A stretch of DNA of 64,000 nucleotides from Rhexocercosporidium sp. MPI-PUGE-AT-0058 (Eukaryota; Ascomycota; Leotiomycetes; Helotiales): assembly GCA_020746875.1 (NCBI GenBank), contig JAGTJL010000005.1, positions 1,612,001 through 1,676,000 on the forward strand. The letters run 5' to 3'. Within the stretch, counting starts at the first letter, position 1, and each line of letters starts with the position of its first letter. Positions 22,083 to 33,796 of the stretch are shown piece by piece. The position numbers were made by a program, and so were the translations under genes. The notes under the pieces were generated by a model, which saw only the letters and a list, made by a program, of their open reading frames with translations, was not told the origin of the DNA and searched no databases.

Positions 22083-24061
22083 TCAAGGTAGATCTGGCAA
22101 GTTTTCTTCGTCGTAGTACTGTGGGTTTACTCGCACGTTAGCAATGCAAGACATCTGCGCTAGTCTTTCAAAGCACTCACCTTCGGAGATATTTCCGCTT
22201 TGACGCCCGCAACAGGGGTGCTAATGTCTTCGAGGATTTGAACGTCGGAGTCCGAGCCTCCATCATCTGACTGATCTATACAGATCACAGAATGCTCTTT
22301 AACCTCTGTCTTGACTTTTTTCGTGGGGACAGGGTTGAGAGTAGAATCTCTAATGACTTTTTCTTCGCCGTCTTCTTCATCTTCATCACTGGTGCTCTGT
22401 TTCTCTATGTCAGTATATGCCAAAAGGAGTCTGTGAAATGCTACCCTGAGCCTCAGACCCCGGCTTTTCGGGCTTCCCAAATGAAAGCTACATAAATTAC
22501 CTTCGCGATTCTCTTTTTTGGCGAGTTCAATGACTTTCTCGTTGATATTGCCTTATCCGCGACCCTATTATTTATTTTATTGACGGCCTTCTTCATAGCT
22601 AGGCCCTTGCCTTTATGTATCGAGTCGTCAGGAAGGTATTCAAACTCGTCATCCTTCGCATCATTTAGTAACCAGCAAATTCTGAGGCTCGTGCTTCAAC
22701 TTTGCATACCGAAAGATCTTGTTGGCTTACTATTCTCTGCCAAGCTTTCTTTGCGGAATTTATCCTGCAGCCTGAAGTTGCCGATTTCTTAGCTGCTCTT
22801 CGAGGCGGCGCCTGTCGAAGCTTCCCTTTGCTATAGTTGCCCCTTCCGGCATTTCTTTTACTTGGTCCAGCGATTCCAGGAATAATGAGATCGATTTCAT
22901 CGTTGTGTGTGCCCTCGGACTCGGAGCCAGGTGCCGATTCAAAAGTGGGAGTTGATGGCTCCGGGCTATCATCATCATTCAGACTCTCATCCGCATCTCG
23001 TTGCTCTCTCATATCGTCTCGCATTTGCTGTAATAACAAATCCAAGCGGTCACCCTTAAACTTGTCGACCCGCAAAGGCGGGTTGAGATTCCAGGATTTT
23101 GACTGGAAGGCGTTTTCTATCTTTCCCATGGCCATATCGTCGTTAGCTCTCTCTAAAGCTCTTCGATTAATACGCCATCCACATTCGTAAAAAGCCGATT
23201 CGATTTGATCATTATGATCAGTTCGATGAGCTTTGAATTTCGGATGGCACGCTATTTGACCTGTGAGAAAGTCGGCGATGACCATGTGTGGATCGTCGTG
23301 GCGATCTTTGAAGACTCCTGCGATGATTTTGATCGTTGAGTAAGAGATTCGGGTGTCAGGGTAGCAATCAGCAGGCTCGGGCTCGACTTCTCTTTGTCCC
23401 AAGTGGAATGGGACTCTGGTAGCACCGGGAGCAATTCCTCCGGGGGAGCGATCGTTGACGGCATGGATGACATTAAGAGGGGCACCAAGGGTTCGGTTTC
23501 TATCTTTTCCGTGTGCGTAAATGTCAGGGCTATTTGGGTTGAGCCAAGTTCGTAGCAAAGTATTGCGTTGAACAGCACGGCCGATCATTGCACGTTTATA
23601 TTCCCAGGTTCCCTTTGCCGTAATGTATTGAGACCACTTATCGGAATGATGCTTATCCCAAGTAATGAGATCAGACTTTCGACGTCCAACGTTCTTGTTA
23701 TCAAATGATGTCCCTTCCCAATCGGAGGCATATATGATCTGGTATTGTCCGCGCCTGTTTTTCTTGAACGCATACCAGATATCTTTGGATACTCCTCTAG
23801 CATCTTTGAACAGTCCAGCATGGAGCCACCTGAGGAAGTTAATATGGCCAACTTCGTAATATTATATTCGGCTGGAGCAACTTACCGCAAGTCTTTTCTC
23901 CTTTGAGAGGGTGGTGGTTCAGGCTCAGATTCGGATTCATTGTCAGCATTAGAATCGTCATCAGGCTCAGAATCCGAGTGTCGGTTTGAGCTGGTTCCTG
24001 CCTCAGAATCGGATTTGGAGCTAGAAAGCGAGCTCTTGCTCAAGGAACGCTTCCTCGCCAT
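22083..24061 (-). CDS. Unknown acidic, probably nuclear protein
   Basis: I do not recognise this gene. Five exons, 23886-24061, 22731-23829, 22501-22653, 22181-22396 and 22083-22118, all splice in phase and give 559 residues. Introns have clear donors (GTAAGT, GTAAGC, GTAATT, GTGAGT) and branch sites such as TTACTAA and GCTAAC. Residues 1-58 are Ser/Asp/Glu-rich with a basic start (MARKRSLSK). Residues 60 to about 290 look like a folded domain rich in Trp, Tyr and His (for example KDIWYAFKKN, DLITWDKHHSDKW, MVIADFLTGQ). The rest is acidic, with basic nuclear-localisation-like patches (KRNAGRGNYSKGK, RRAAKK) and a sumoylation-like VKTEV. A chromatin or nuclear role is only a guess from composition. 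Confidence 0.75.
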
Positions 24062-25318
24062 GACTGCCTGTTGAAAATAAGGTGAAAATATAACTTGACG
24101 GGCCGAGAGGCTAGGTGGGTTTTGGCGAGGGTGAGGTGTGGTTGTTGATGTAGTTGATTATTGAATCTCTAGTGCTGAGATTAGCTTTAGAAATGAAAAA
24201 ATCAAAATCCTAGGTATCAGGCGACCTCGAAGGCGAAGATTGTGAAATTCTACCTGGGGTTGTTTAGCAAAAATCGAGTCATATTTGAAGAGAAGAATCT
24301 GAGGTAGTTGGACATCTTCTCCCAATGAAGCGATTACCTACATTGAGGAAGAGCCCGGAGTCTCTGTAGCGAGAAGTGAAGCTAATGGTTCAGCAAGGTG
24401 TTGATCTGCAGAAGATGTAGGAGTCGGACGGTTTGAGCGATCTTTTATACACAGCTCTCATGTAGGAGCTCATAAGTGAGAACTTGGAAGATTGACAGGC
24501 ACTGAGTGCTGTTGCGCAGAGAGCTATTCTTAAAATCGTGTCGTTTTCCTTGAATGGGATCGAGTATGGTGCTGGGGTTTTGAGGTTGAATAAAGAGTGA
24601 GAATGGGAAAGGTTATTGTTGATTCTAGATTTAAGTGGCGGTAAATCGAAGAAGATAAAAAGGAAGTATTAAGTTCGGGCTTGGAGAAAGCTAGAGGCCA
24701 GCGGAGGTAGAGAGGCCAGTAGGTTTTCTACTTTACCAGTTCAGGGAAGGATGAAGCAACAGTCGCAGCGAGGAAACAACGATGGACTGAGAGAGTAAAC
24801 ATCACGTGCATACACGGAACCCCACTTTCCATATCAGCCAAATATGCACGTTTGTACTGACTTTCAATAATCAAGTTTTTGTAATGGAAGCTACCAGAGC
24901 CTACTGATAAGGGAGCATTCTCCTGAACTCTTGTAGTTTGCGAAATGTACACATCTAGAAGTGTTGACATGGAAAAGGGGTTCAAGGGAGTTAATGTCTT
25001 AACGTCTTTTGGCACAGTCGGTGAAATTTATTGTCTTGTTTTCCAAGGTAAGGTCAGAATGCTTATTGTCTCAGGATAAATCTGACAATGAGCCAAGTTG
25101 GAAGTGAAGTCTGCATTGAGAGATTGGAAAATCACTTGAGAAGGGCATTTGAGCAAGTGAGGAGTAAATCAATGGTAAGCGCTCCTAAATCCATCCATCA
25201 TTCAAATCCATCCATCATTCAAATCCATCCATCATTCAAATCCAAACACCAGTACATCCTTAGCCGTCCATATATCCATTGAACCCAATACAATTTAGCC
25301 AGAAACCATCCACATCCT
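24062..25318. other. Intergenic region
   Basis: About 1.26 kb upstream of the unknown nuclear gene and downstream of the phospholipase D gene. A CTTTTATACAC near 24443 is TATA-like. A small 17-bp tandem repeat lies near the right end. No supported gene. Confidence 0.45.
25187..25243. repeat. 17-bp tandem repeat, 3.35 copies
   Basis: The unit AAATCCATCCATCATTC repeats three times without change (25187, 25204, 25221) and then starts a fourth copy. The unit itself contains CCAT repeats. It lies just beyond the stop of the phospholipase D-family gene, so it may be in its 3' untranslated region. Confidence 0.9.
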
Positions 25319-27881
25319 TTAGAAGTCACCAGCTCCTCTGACCCTCCTGATTGCACCCATGAATCCCTTAGCCCAAGCAAACCTGCCCGGATCCACACCA
25401 ATAACATCACTCGCCTCCTTCCCATTCTGATCTCTCCACACACCGTCTATCTTCCCAACCTCTCCATACAAATGCGTGTTTTGATTCCTCCTCAGTCCAT
25501 CAATCCACGCCTTACACACCAGGGCACTGTCAAACATGACATTGATCTCCTGGCTGTGGTACCAAGACTGCGTATCTTGATTGCCATTGCCTTGAATACC
25601 AATATGTTCGTCGACGATCATCACTTTGATGTGGCAGTCACGCTTCTTCTTCTTGGCGACGATGGGGACCGTTTGGTCTTTGCCAATATAGAAGAAGTAG
25701 TGGAGTTTTTGCTTGCCTGCTGCGGAAAGGGTGGTGTACATCTTGTGGGCGATCATTTCGTTTGTGCCGCCCTGCTTTGGGAGGAGTTCACCCTTTTTTT
25801 TTGTTAGCATTGAGCAGATTAAAGCAACTAGTCAACTAACAGTATCATTGTAGCCCAAGCAGATATAGCAGTACACGTCGACGCCTCGTTCACATGCTTC
25901 GACAATTGCTGGAACTAATGGCTCGGCATTCAAAGTCGGCGACTGGATGAAAACATTCTTCTTTGCATTACGCAGAGCAGAAAGCCACACCTCGTTCTGC
26001 GGATTGTACACGGAGCTATGGTTTGGCGTTCCATATGGTTCGCGGCATACCATGGCAATTGGAAACGGTTCATGAACAGGATGCGGGATATACGGCGTCA
26101 TTTCCTCTTCCGGCTCGCATTCGGGAGCATTTCCCTTGAACCCGACATTCTTGGTATGATTGAGATGGCGTGTCACAGCTTCAATGCGAGTTTCGCCATT
26201 CTTTGGTGATACGGCAGTTTGAACTCGTGCCACTTCTCCTGCGATATCGGCATCATAATGAGGATCGTCGGTCGTGTGTTCGGGTAGGAGATTATTCTTA
26301 GGCGAAGGATGTTCGATTTGCGATTGTGGAAGTTGCTGATCACCCTCACTCAGAAACTGTTTGGTCTCGGCATCAGGACCAATAAGACCTGGCGCATTTG
26401 ATTCATCCTTGTCACCGTGCTTTTGATCGTTATCCTTGTTTCCACCGAGGTTGCCAACTCCGCCATGGTGCTCCTTCTCAGGATCAGGAATATGGTCCAC
26501 ATCACCTGTCACTGCAACTGCTTTTGCGTTTTCTTGGATTTTTCCAAGCATACCCAAGTCTTTACCTTCGTGCTCGATCGGCTCAGACACTCCTCTCAGT
26601 TTTGCTTCCTCCATGCCATTGGTGGTTCCGTCGACACCATTTCCTGATGTCTTGGTATCTCTAGCAGAACGAATCACGTTTTCGGTGGCGCCTGGACCTG
26701 TTGCAACATCTTTCTGGCTCGAAGTCCCGGTAATCGTGCCTACGGATGGTTGTACGGCACCAGGTTGATTCCCAGCCCTCGGCTGGTATTCGTATGCCTG
26801 TTGCTCCTCCATCTGATCTGGATGCACAATAGCCGAGTGTCCCTTGAGAGCTCCATTTTGACCAAATATCGCATTGTGGTCAACGTTTTTGAATGAGCTG
26901 ACTGTTCCTTGTGCAGTCGGAGAATTTGCACTTGGCAATGGTGGATCAAGCTTGTTGTTCCAGGAGATCAATGCCATATCGTACAGCGAGTCGACAATCG
27001 GCCCCTCCAGATGCGTCATCATTTCCATATTATCGTTATCCTGGATGTTGTTGCTCTGGAGAACCGCATATTTCCTGTCCACAATCATGTATTTGCAGTG
27101 GAAGGTTCCCACCATCGGACGGTGGAAGTTGACCACCTCAAGATCAATAAATGGGATATCCTCCGGTGCTGGGATGTTGACAGCAGCCCCCATATATTCC
27201 TTTGGTGGTACAGACATGTGGTTGTTTAGGGCCTGTTTAGCGCTTCCCCGATCATATTCCAGTTTGAATACAACCCTCTTTCCTCGCTCGCCAACTCTTC
27301 TCGATAGTTCCCTCATTGCGTTCGTTATGTATTTCGAGGCAACCGAGTTCTGCCAGTAGTTTGTAGCGAGGATGACTTCTTTTTCGGCACGTACAATCAT
27401 GTTAGACATATGTCGCATAATATCCGGTACACTGCAGACAAGTCATTAGCGGATATCTCGGTTGCAGAAGCGGTCACCTACACAGAGATCACTGTCAGTG
27501 GGATGACACCGCAACTTCCCATCAGTGAAGGACTGACCATGCATCCCGAGACGCTTTTATCAAGTGTGCAGAGAGCATCGTGGTACAGCTGTAGGTGTCA
27601 GTTCCTGCGAATTTCATAAAATTGATCTTACGCACCCTCAGAAACAACTCGCTGGGTTCTGTTGGTCCCCAGTTCCCACACTCATGAGCTCTTCTCAGAT
27701 CATCTGGTGTAAGATTGTCTCGATTCGCTTTCGCAGTCGATATGCTCTCATTCTCTCCAGCCTCGTCTCGTCCAAATATCTGTTTCCAAGCTTCTTCAGG
27801 GGACAAGCCGGGATTGTTCGCTAGCAGAGCAGATACACTATCCTTGCTTGTACAGAGCTTATACACCTTTTCCGAGATCAT
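25319..27881 (-). CDS. Phospholipase D-superfamily protein with two HKD motifs
   Basis: Member of the PLD superfamily (phosphodiesterase or phosphatidyltransferase chemistry on phospholipids). Exons 27636-27881, 27482-27588, 25841-27431 and 25319-25792 give 805 residues. The first HKD is HCKYMIVD (His229, Lys231, Asp236) followed by SNNIQDNDN. The second is HIKVMIVD (His702, Lys704, Asp709) followed by GNGNQD. Both catalytic motifs are complete. Between them is a charged linker of roughly 250 residues that is probably disordered. The start is at 27881, with MISEKVYKL conserved-looking and followed by a helical region. No signal peptide or membrane segment is obvious. Exact substrate unknown; family sure. 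Confidence 0.9.
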
Positions 27882-29149
27882 GGTTGTTTGTGTTCGTTCT
27901 AAATCGTTAGGTGGAATAGCTGCAGATGCTCTATATACGGTGGGAGGAGGTAATTGCCGCGATCGTCAGCGCAATAGAGGGAAGATAGAAGATACAGTTG
28001 AGTGCAAAAGCCCAAAAGATCTGCCTGTATTTCAAAATCATGGCGGAAGCAACGGAAACGCCGAGACCTTTGTAGGTACACATATGCCACCTAGCCGCGG
28101 GGTCGAAGGCGTCGCGTTCATTTTGCATGGGGCAGTTGAGCAGAGTCGAGTGAGTCGTGTATGATGCCGAGTTACGTGCTGATTCTGGGTGGGATTCCTT
28201 GGTGCGATGACGGTTTTCAGACAGGGGTAGAAACAAGCATTGCCAAGATCAACTAACTCCTTGGCATCCGTCTGGCAGCACCAGGCAGGGGACGGATAAC
28301 GGCGAGGGATTTCAAGGATGTTGCTGTACTAGGGAAGACTAAGTTGCGTAACTGGCTTATATCATCTGGTTAGATGGATCCGTTCAAGGATTACATGAAG
28401 GGGCCTCCAGATAGAAACTCGAGGGGACTTCTCATAGGTCGATGTGCCGAATGATCATGTCCCTCCTCTCTGGATAACAGGACCTTTAACCTGTTTTGAT
28501 ACCAAGCCACACGTACAGTACCAAGATTGCCCAAGAAAAATATGAACATCTTCCACCAATGGCATCTCAATCTTCACTCCCGCATGCTTTGGAGCTTTGT
28601 TCCACGCTTTCTCGTGTGAGTGACGTCACTAGCTGGAGAAATGGCTCAGCCTTACCAGAATTATACTTTTACTGGAATAAATGGCTTAGATGAAAAATGA
28701 CGTTTAAAACTCCACGAGGTGATGGGAAACTAAGCGAGACTTTCCCCGCATTAGTGTCACATTTCTGGGAGCTCGTCGGATGTTAGTCGGAAGAGACAAG
28801 GGGGATCTACAAGTAACCAGCTTTCCAGCCAATTTGACGATCAAAATCTGCCAGCTTTGCAAGATTGTTTGAACTGCTGTTTAGAATACGGCCCTCGCGT
28901 TAGATTTAATATTTTATTGTTAAAAAGCAACTCAATATTGCTTTCAGCCCAACTAAAGGGGATTTTGAGCGAAAGGAACATCAAAAATACAGGTATTCAT
29001 GGTAGGTAAACATGATCTCGCTTAGTAAGCGAAACCCGAGCGAGGGGTAAATCGATGCCCCGCCATCGAACGTGAGTGCAAGGCTGCGCTTTCACCATCA
29101 ACCCTTCCACAGCACCAACACCACAACTCTGTTGTGCCACTCCCTGACC
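27882..29149. other. Divergent intergenic region
   Basis: About 1.27 kb between the starts of the phospholipase D-family gene and the GMF gene. AT-rich near 28900-28930. Only short, unconvincing ORFs. Confidence 0.45.
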
Positions 29150-29746
29150 ATGGTAGGTGATGCTATCCACCTCTGCGACTCAACTAACACCTCTCAAGGC
29201 CTCCGAAAGCAGACTCTACACCTTCAGCCAAGAGAGCAAAGACCACCTCCGCAAATTCCGCCTGGGGACCTCCCGCGCCAGTGACCCTCAAGCCGTGATC
29301 TGTATGTCCGTCTCACTGTCCTGCATCTCCGCAGAGCCCCTGTCCAATCCACGGCACCAATTCTAATTCGCGATAGACTTGATCGATAAGCAAACGTTGG
29401 AGATCAAGCAGGACGAAGATAAGACCGTATACAAGAGCTTGGAGGACATAGGAGAGGATCTGCCAGACCACGCGCCAAGATTCGTACTCTTGAGCTATCC
29501 TTTAACACTGGTGAGTAACACACTGGGGAAGAGGGGGTTGTTGCTGATATGATGTAGCCTTCTGGGCGGTTGTCGGTTCCGTATGTGCTATTGTATTATC
29601 TTCCTGTTACATGTAATGCGGAGTTGAGGATGGTCTACGCTGGGGCGAAGGAGTTGATGAGGAATACGGCTGAGGTGGGCAAGGTTATCGAGATTGATTC
29701 TGTGGATGATCTTGAGGAGCTGCCTACGAAATTGGGTGCTGCGTAG
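29150..29746 (+). CDS. AIM7: Glia maturation factor-like actin regulator (ADF-H domain)
   Basis: GMF proteins have an ADF/cofilin fold but act on the Arp2/3 complex: they debranch actin filaments and inhibit nucleation at cortical patches. Four exons, 29150-29152, 29199-29301, 29377-29510 and 29558-29746, give 142 residues, the normal GMF length. Exon 1 is only the start codon, followed directly by a GTAGGT donor. Typical GMF blocks are seen: SRLYTFSQESKDHLRKFR, IDKQTLEI, HAPRFVLLSYPL, SGRLSVPYVLLYYLP and ELRMVYAGAKELM. The C-terminal helix ends in LEELPTKLG. Yeast homologue is Aim7. The match is strong along the whole length. Confidence 0.93.
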
Positions 29747-30314
29747 ATGTTACGAGGGGGAGATTATGTCATATTCGTGAACTCTATTGCAAGGCATTTC
29801 GCAGCAGCACATATTTTTCTCATGGATTTACGAAGAGTGGAATGAAAACCAGGTATTCTTGATTTTGAATGTTGCAGCAGGCTCCCTTCTTTAGTAGGAG
29901 CTGCGCGGTAGAATACATGTCGGCCACCCATCGAACTACGGACACAGAGTAGTCCATCAGCTGTCATAGTCCAAGAAGTTCGTATATATTGATCCTTTCC
30001 CACTAATTCTCATCCTAGACATTCATCTGCGATGTTGATATAGTCAAGTCTCCTGAGAATAGCAGTGGAATTCCACAATACTCAAATTACGTACCCTTCG
30101 GATTTGAACGTATCTCACCTCGCCTTGTGATCAAAACTCACCTACCCAAGATCCAGCCTGAACACCTCCGACCTTCCCTCCGAGCCCTCGATGACCATCA
30201 GGATGTTTCTACCCTTCAGGGCGCCGTAGCTCGCTTCCCTAAAGGTTTCGCTGCTTCCAAGCAAATCACTTCCCTCTCACCTGCAATTGATCATCACTCC
30301 GAGAATATTGAAAT
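29747..30314. other. Intergenic region between convergent genes
   Basis: About 570 bases between two 3' ends; nothing recognised. Confidence 0.45.
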
Positions 30315-30738
30315 TCAAGGAGCATCCTCATCCTTCTTATACCCCATCCCCACCCTCCACCACTCAAGCATCTCCCCACTCCCCTCCAAAAACGCTCCCA
30401 GCTCCTTCATACTAGACAATTCCTTCACCTCCCCAGGTTCAACATCGAGCCCCCTCCTCTCCACCTCCTCCCTCTTCATCAAATGGTAATCCTTATACCG
30501 TAATTTCTAAACCCCCAATCAATTATCCGAGCATCCCAAGACGAGGTAGATCACTTACCCGAACAACCTCCAACCAGTCCCCAGCAAGCGCACCTTCTGC
30601 GATCATCACTCCCGGTGGACCGCCAGTTTTCAAGAGGACGGAACATGAGAGGCGTTTTGCGGCTTTGGTGATGGCGAGGATCTTTTTGCGGGATGTCATG
30701 TGGTGGGTTTTTATTAGGATGCGGTGGAGGGGTGGCAT
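30315..30738 (-). CDS. Small protein resembling DUF1115 (RWD-associated / Prp3 C-terminal)
   Basis: Two exons, 30559-30738 and 30315-30491, with a GTAAGT donor and phase 0 junction, give 118 residues. The sequence ILIKTHHMTSRKKILAI, then GGPPGVMIAEG and WLEVVR, resembles the domain found at the C-terminus of RWD-domain proteins and of splicing factor Prp3 (DUF1115), where a THH or SHH start and a PGV/I-x-x-EG turn are typical. There is no N-terminal RWD part in front, so this would be a stand-alone domain. The start is set by CAACAATGCC, a good fungal start context. Function unknown; a link to RNA or translation is inference from the family. Confidence 0.6.
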
Positions 30739-31244
30739 TGTTGGTCAATTCCTGGGGTGGTGGAGATGAGATGTAGGAAAGGGGACGGTTGGAAGACGTT
30801 GATATTTGGGTTAGCGAGCACATGCTATGGTCACATGTTTTGTCTAGGTGCCTAAATTTATGAATCTTGCTATTGATAAGTGATACAAATGAATTGACAT
30901 TTGTAGGCGGCGTTCTATTTATTCCTTTGAGATTATCTACTTGTTTTATTGGTGGTTCTGATTTGAGCCCGTCCAGAACTTCCTACCTTACCCCCTGTCG
31001 AAGCGAGCCCCTGTTCTCCTGGGCTGCACTCGCTCAATTGAGCTTCTAAGAGTTAGCAACACGTCTATCAAGTAGGCGCTCAGCAGCAAGAATAGAACTT
31101 CAATTGTCTCCTTGGGGGTAGATTTGATTCAGACCTATCAGAATCAGTTCAGATTAATTTCGTATCATTGGTCGCCCTAAAGATGCAAAACCTGTGGCAG
31201 GGCTAGCCTGCCTTGTCGTCCGCCTCATTCTGCCTTTGATATAA
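30739..31244. other. Intergenic region
   Basis: About 500 bases upstream of the small DUF1115-like gene. It may include further, unrecognisable remains of the decayed protease-like copy to its right. Confidence 0.35.
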
Positions 31245-32352
31245 AGAGGCTGCCTATAGCTATCAAAGAAAATGATCCCACATTGGAAGATACCACAGCA
31301 GCAACTATCTGCCATCATATTTCTTGAGAATGGACAAATCAAGCACTGATTACGATCTTTACGGGCGGCACGAGTGGAGGTGGGAAGGGGGTCTCAATAA
31401 CACACCCAAGTGAGCAGGAATCACCGTGCCTCGAGTTGCGGAACAAAGTCTTCGACTGCGTGCTAGACATGAAAAGATGTTTGTTCACTCTGCCAGAGTA
31501 CAAGCCAGTGGTCATGGGTGGCCAATTTGCCTCCGCCTTCACAAAATCAGGTCCTGGAGCCGAATAGTTGTAGCACAGCTCAAGCGTTCCAAAGCGCTCA
31601 AAAGGAATTTCGTTCCAAAAGGCCTCATGAAGTTGGGTCGATGCAGCACCGCTCTGGATTGAGGAGTCGCCTGGGTGTAGACGGGTTGTTCGAAGTTGAG
31701 ATGGACTGGGCGTTATTCTCTGTCGACAAATGGCCGATACGGATAGACCTGAATGTTGAGCAGATATCGAGAGGCCTCTATTATAGTGGAGTGGTTCCCG
31801 GTGCTCGGATACAGGCAACTGGGAGAACAAGTGGATGCCAGAAGGGAGTGATCAATACTGCACAGTCACTGATCAACCACGGAATGAGGATGACTTTAGA
31901 ATGGTCAATCATTCCGGAGCCTGGATCCAGTATCAATGAATGGGTACTCGGAGGTATAGGAGTGGATGGTGATAGTGGAAAGTTGGATTGTTGACAGAGA
32001 TAACGGAAGCGTGTATGGGATGGCGTGGGCGCGTCATGGCCCATTGTCGAACCCAATTTGCCTGTTTACTCCGATGGAAGATATCATTGCAGATATCAAG
32101 GAGATAACAGGGGCAAAGAGTGTTTGCCTGCCTGGAAATGGAGAAGTGTTGGATGTTGAGAGAGGGGAAGGGAAGTGGAGAGAAGTCTGTTTGGAAGAAG
32201 TTCTGGATGTTGGAAAGGAGGAGAAGGGGAAAGGGAAAGAAATCAGCTTCCCAATAGCGCCGATAAGTTCGCAACTTCCTCATGTGGACAAGACAGCCAT
32301 CTCGAATCAAGTTGAGAACAGTCCAGTAAAACAGCAGATAAGCGCAGGTTAG
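31245..32352 (+). pseudogene. Decayed partial relative of the serine protease-like gene
   Basis: Pieces of this region translate, in changing frames, into matches to the second half of the protein encoded at 19563-21641. In order: an EDTTAATIC segment (like EDTATIGC), SITHPSEQE (like SITHTSEQD), EVEMDWALF (like REMDWALFE), RTSGCQKG (like RTSGYQLG), GGIGVDGDSG (like GGIGVEGDSGG) and DRDNGSVYGMAW (like DNATNEIYGMLW). There are at least two frame changes, and one lies right after the GDSG serine motif near 31978-31982, where an A run appears one base too long. A stop at about 31567 follows the QFASAF segment. The 5' half, with the zinc-finger-like part, is not found. Non-functional by these lesions. 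Confidence 0.8.
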
Positions 32353-32842
32353 GATGGGGTTCTGCTTCGAGCGATGGACTTCGAGTTTCATTCAAGTTAA
32401 TTTTAGATTAAGCTGTTACTAACGATAACGAGTCTTAGTCTCTTAATAATATTCTTTTTAATAACAGCTTGAATAGAGATTATTAAAATATCAATAAGGA
32501 TAAGAACGAGAATAACCATTTCTTAAACTTTATAAATAAATACTAAAAATTATAAAAGTTAAAAGTAATTTTTAACGTCGGTATAAACGCTTTATAAGTA
32601 TTTTATAATTATTCTGCTTTTCTTCTTACTTCGGCTGACCAAGGCGATTTAGCTTAAAAGAGGGAAGTAATATTAAGAGTAAAGATTTGTTTTTAATACA
32701 AGTGTATTTCTTTTTAAAAGGAATGCTACAGACTTCTTAAATTCCCTCTCTATTTCAAAGGCAGCTCACATGCTCCGCCGCTTTGATTCTCCGTATTCAC
32801 AACTAAAACGAAGATGACCCCTGAGGACTAGCAAGCCGTGCA
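32353..32842. other. AT-rich island
   Basis: Very AT-rich sequence full of TTAATA, TATAAA and TTTAA, especially 32400-32620, set between two pseudogenes. This composition is typical of repeats mutated by RIP (C-to-T in CpA) in ascomycetes; no ORF or element structure is left to name. Confidence 0.55.
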
Positions 32843-33796
32843 ATGGAACAGTGGATGTGGGGAAGGCCTCCATATAACCACCATGCACCATGGCAAGCGC
32901 ACATATCCCTTCTTCCCCCTCCCTCCCCCGACACAATCGAAGGTCCCCTCATCTCAAAATTCGACTCCATGGATGATGAAGGCCAAGACGAAGTTCTAGC
33001 TAGTCAGGAAGAAATCGAAATTGTCGTTTACGAAACAGGGGGGTCAATTTGGACTCAACGGCCCCCCCGCTTCCCAATAGACCAGAGCTCTCAAATTTAC
33101 ACTCTCTTCTATACCCAGAAACCTTTTACTTCCGTTTCATAACGAATGACGGGAAAGCGGAGCTGATACCACGAGAAACGGAGGAAGCACTATCCCGATC
33201 GCTTTGGCATGAAAACTGTCAATGATATGGGACTACCTCAGTACTCATCCAAAGATATCAGTGTACTGGAGACCCTCGTCGGGCAGGGCTATATTCCCCA
33301 AGTCTTAGTCGAAGGAACAGAAATGTGTTGCAAGAGCGGTGATGATGCTTTCTGGCAAGGAATTGAACGGGAATTCGATTGTCTCCGTAAGGTGGCAAGA
33401 TCGCAGATTGCTAATTCGATTCGAGTTCCTCATTTGGTTGGACTGGTCACATCGGCAGAGATAGGGATGATTATTGGCATTTTGGAAGAATATATTCCTT
33501 CGGGAGTACTGTCTGATTTACGGGAGCTGGAAGATGAGGGCGTGGAGGCTTCAACGGAGAGGAGAAAGAAGTGGGGAGCTTAGGTTCGGGAGACGGTTGA
33601 TTTACTTCATGATATTGGAGTCATATGGGGAGATGGAAAGCCGCATAATGTGCTTATTCATAAGGAAACCGATGATGCCTGGGTCATTGATTTTGGGGGC
33701 AGCTTTACTCATTGATGGGTTGATGAGGAGTTGATGGAAACTCTAGAGGGTGATGAGCAGGCGGTTGGTAAAATCCTCGAATTCTTGGACGTTTGA
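32843..33796 (+). pseudogene. Broken fungal kinase-like gene
   Basis: The region codes in pieces for a fungus-specific protein-kinase-like domain. Seen in order: an acidic N-terminal part (about 32930-33045), a segment ending in RETEEALSRSLWHEN after a frame change near a C7 run at 33060, then after another frame change near 33215 the block YSSKDISVLETLVGQGYI, EREFDCLRKVA, IRVPHLVGLV and GILEEYIP. Two in-frame stops follow, TAG at 33581-33583 and TGA at 33713-33715. The catalytic loop-like WGDGKPHNVLI and the DFG-like VIDFGGSFT are still readable between them. The tail GDEQAVGKILEFL closes the family pattern. With at least two frameshifts and two stops it cannot make the full domain. Confidence 0.8.

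Noticed and set aside
30127..30489. 120-codon plus-strand ORF
   Set aside because: It is the antisense of the second exon of the DUF1115-like gene, which has better splice and domain support.
31339..31830. 163-codon minus-strand ORF
   Set aside because: The opposite strand carries ordered matches to the protease-like protein; the minus-strand reading has none.
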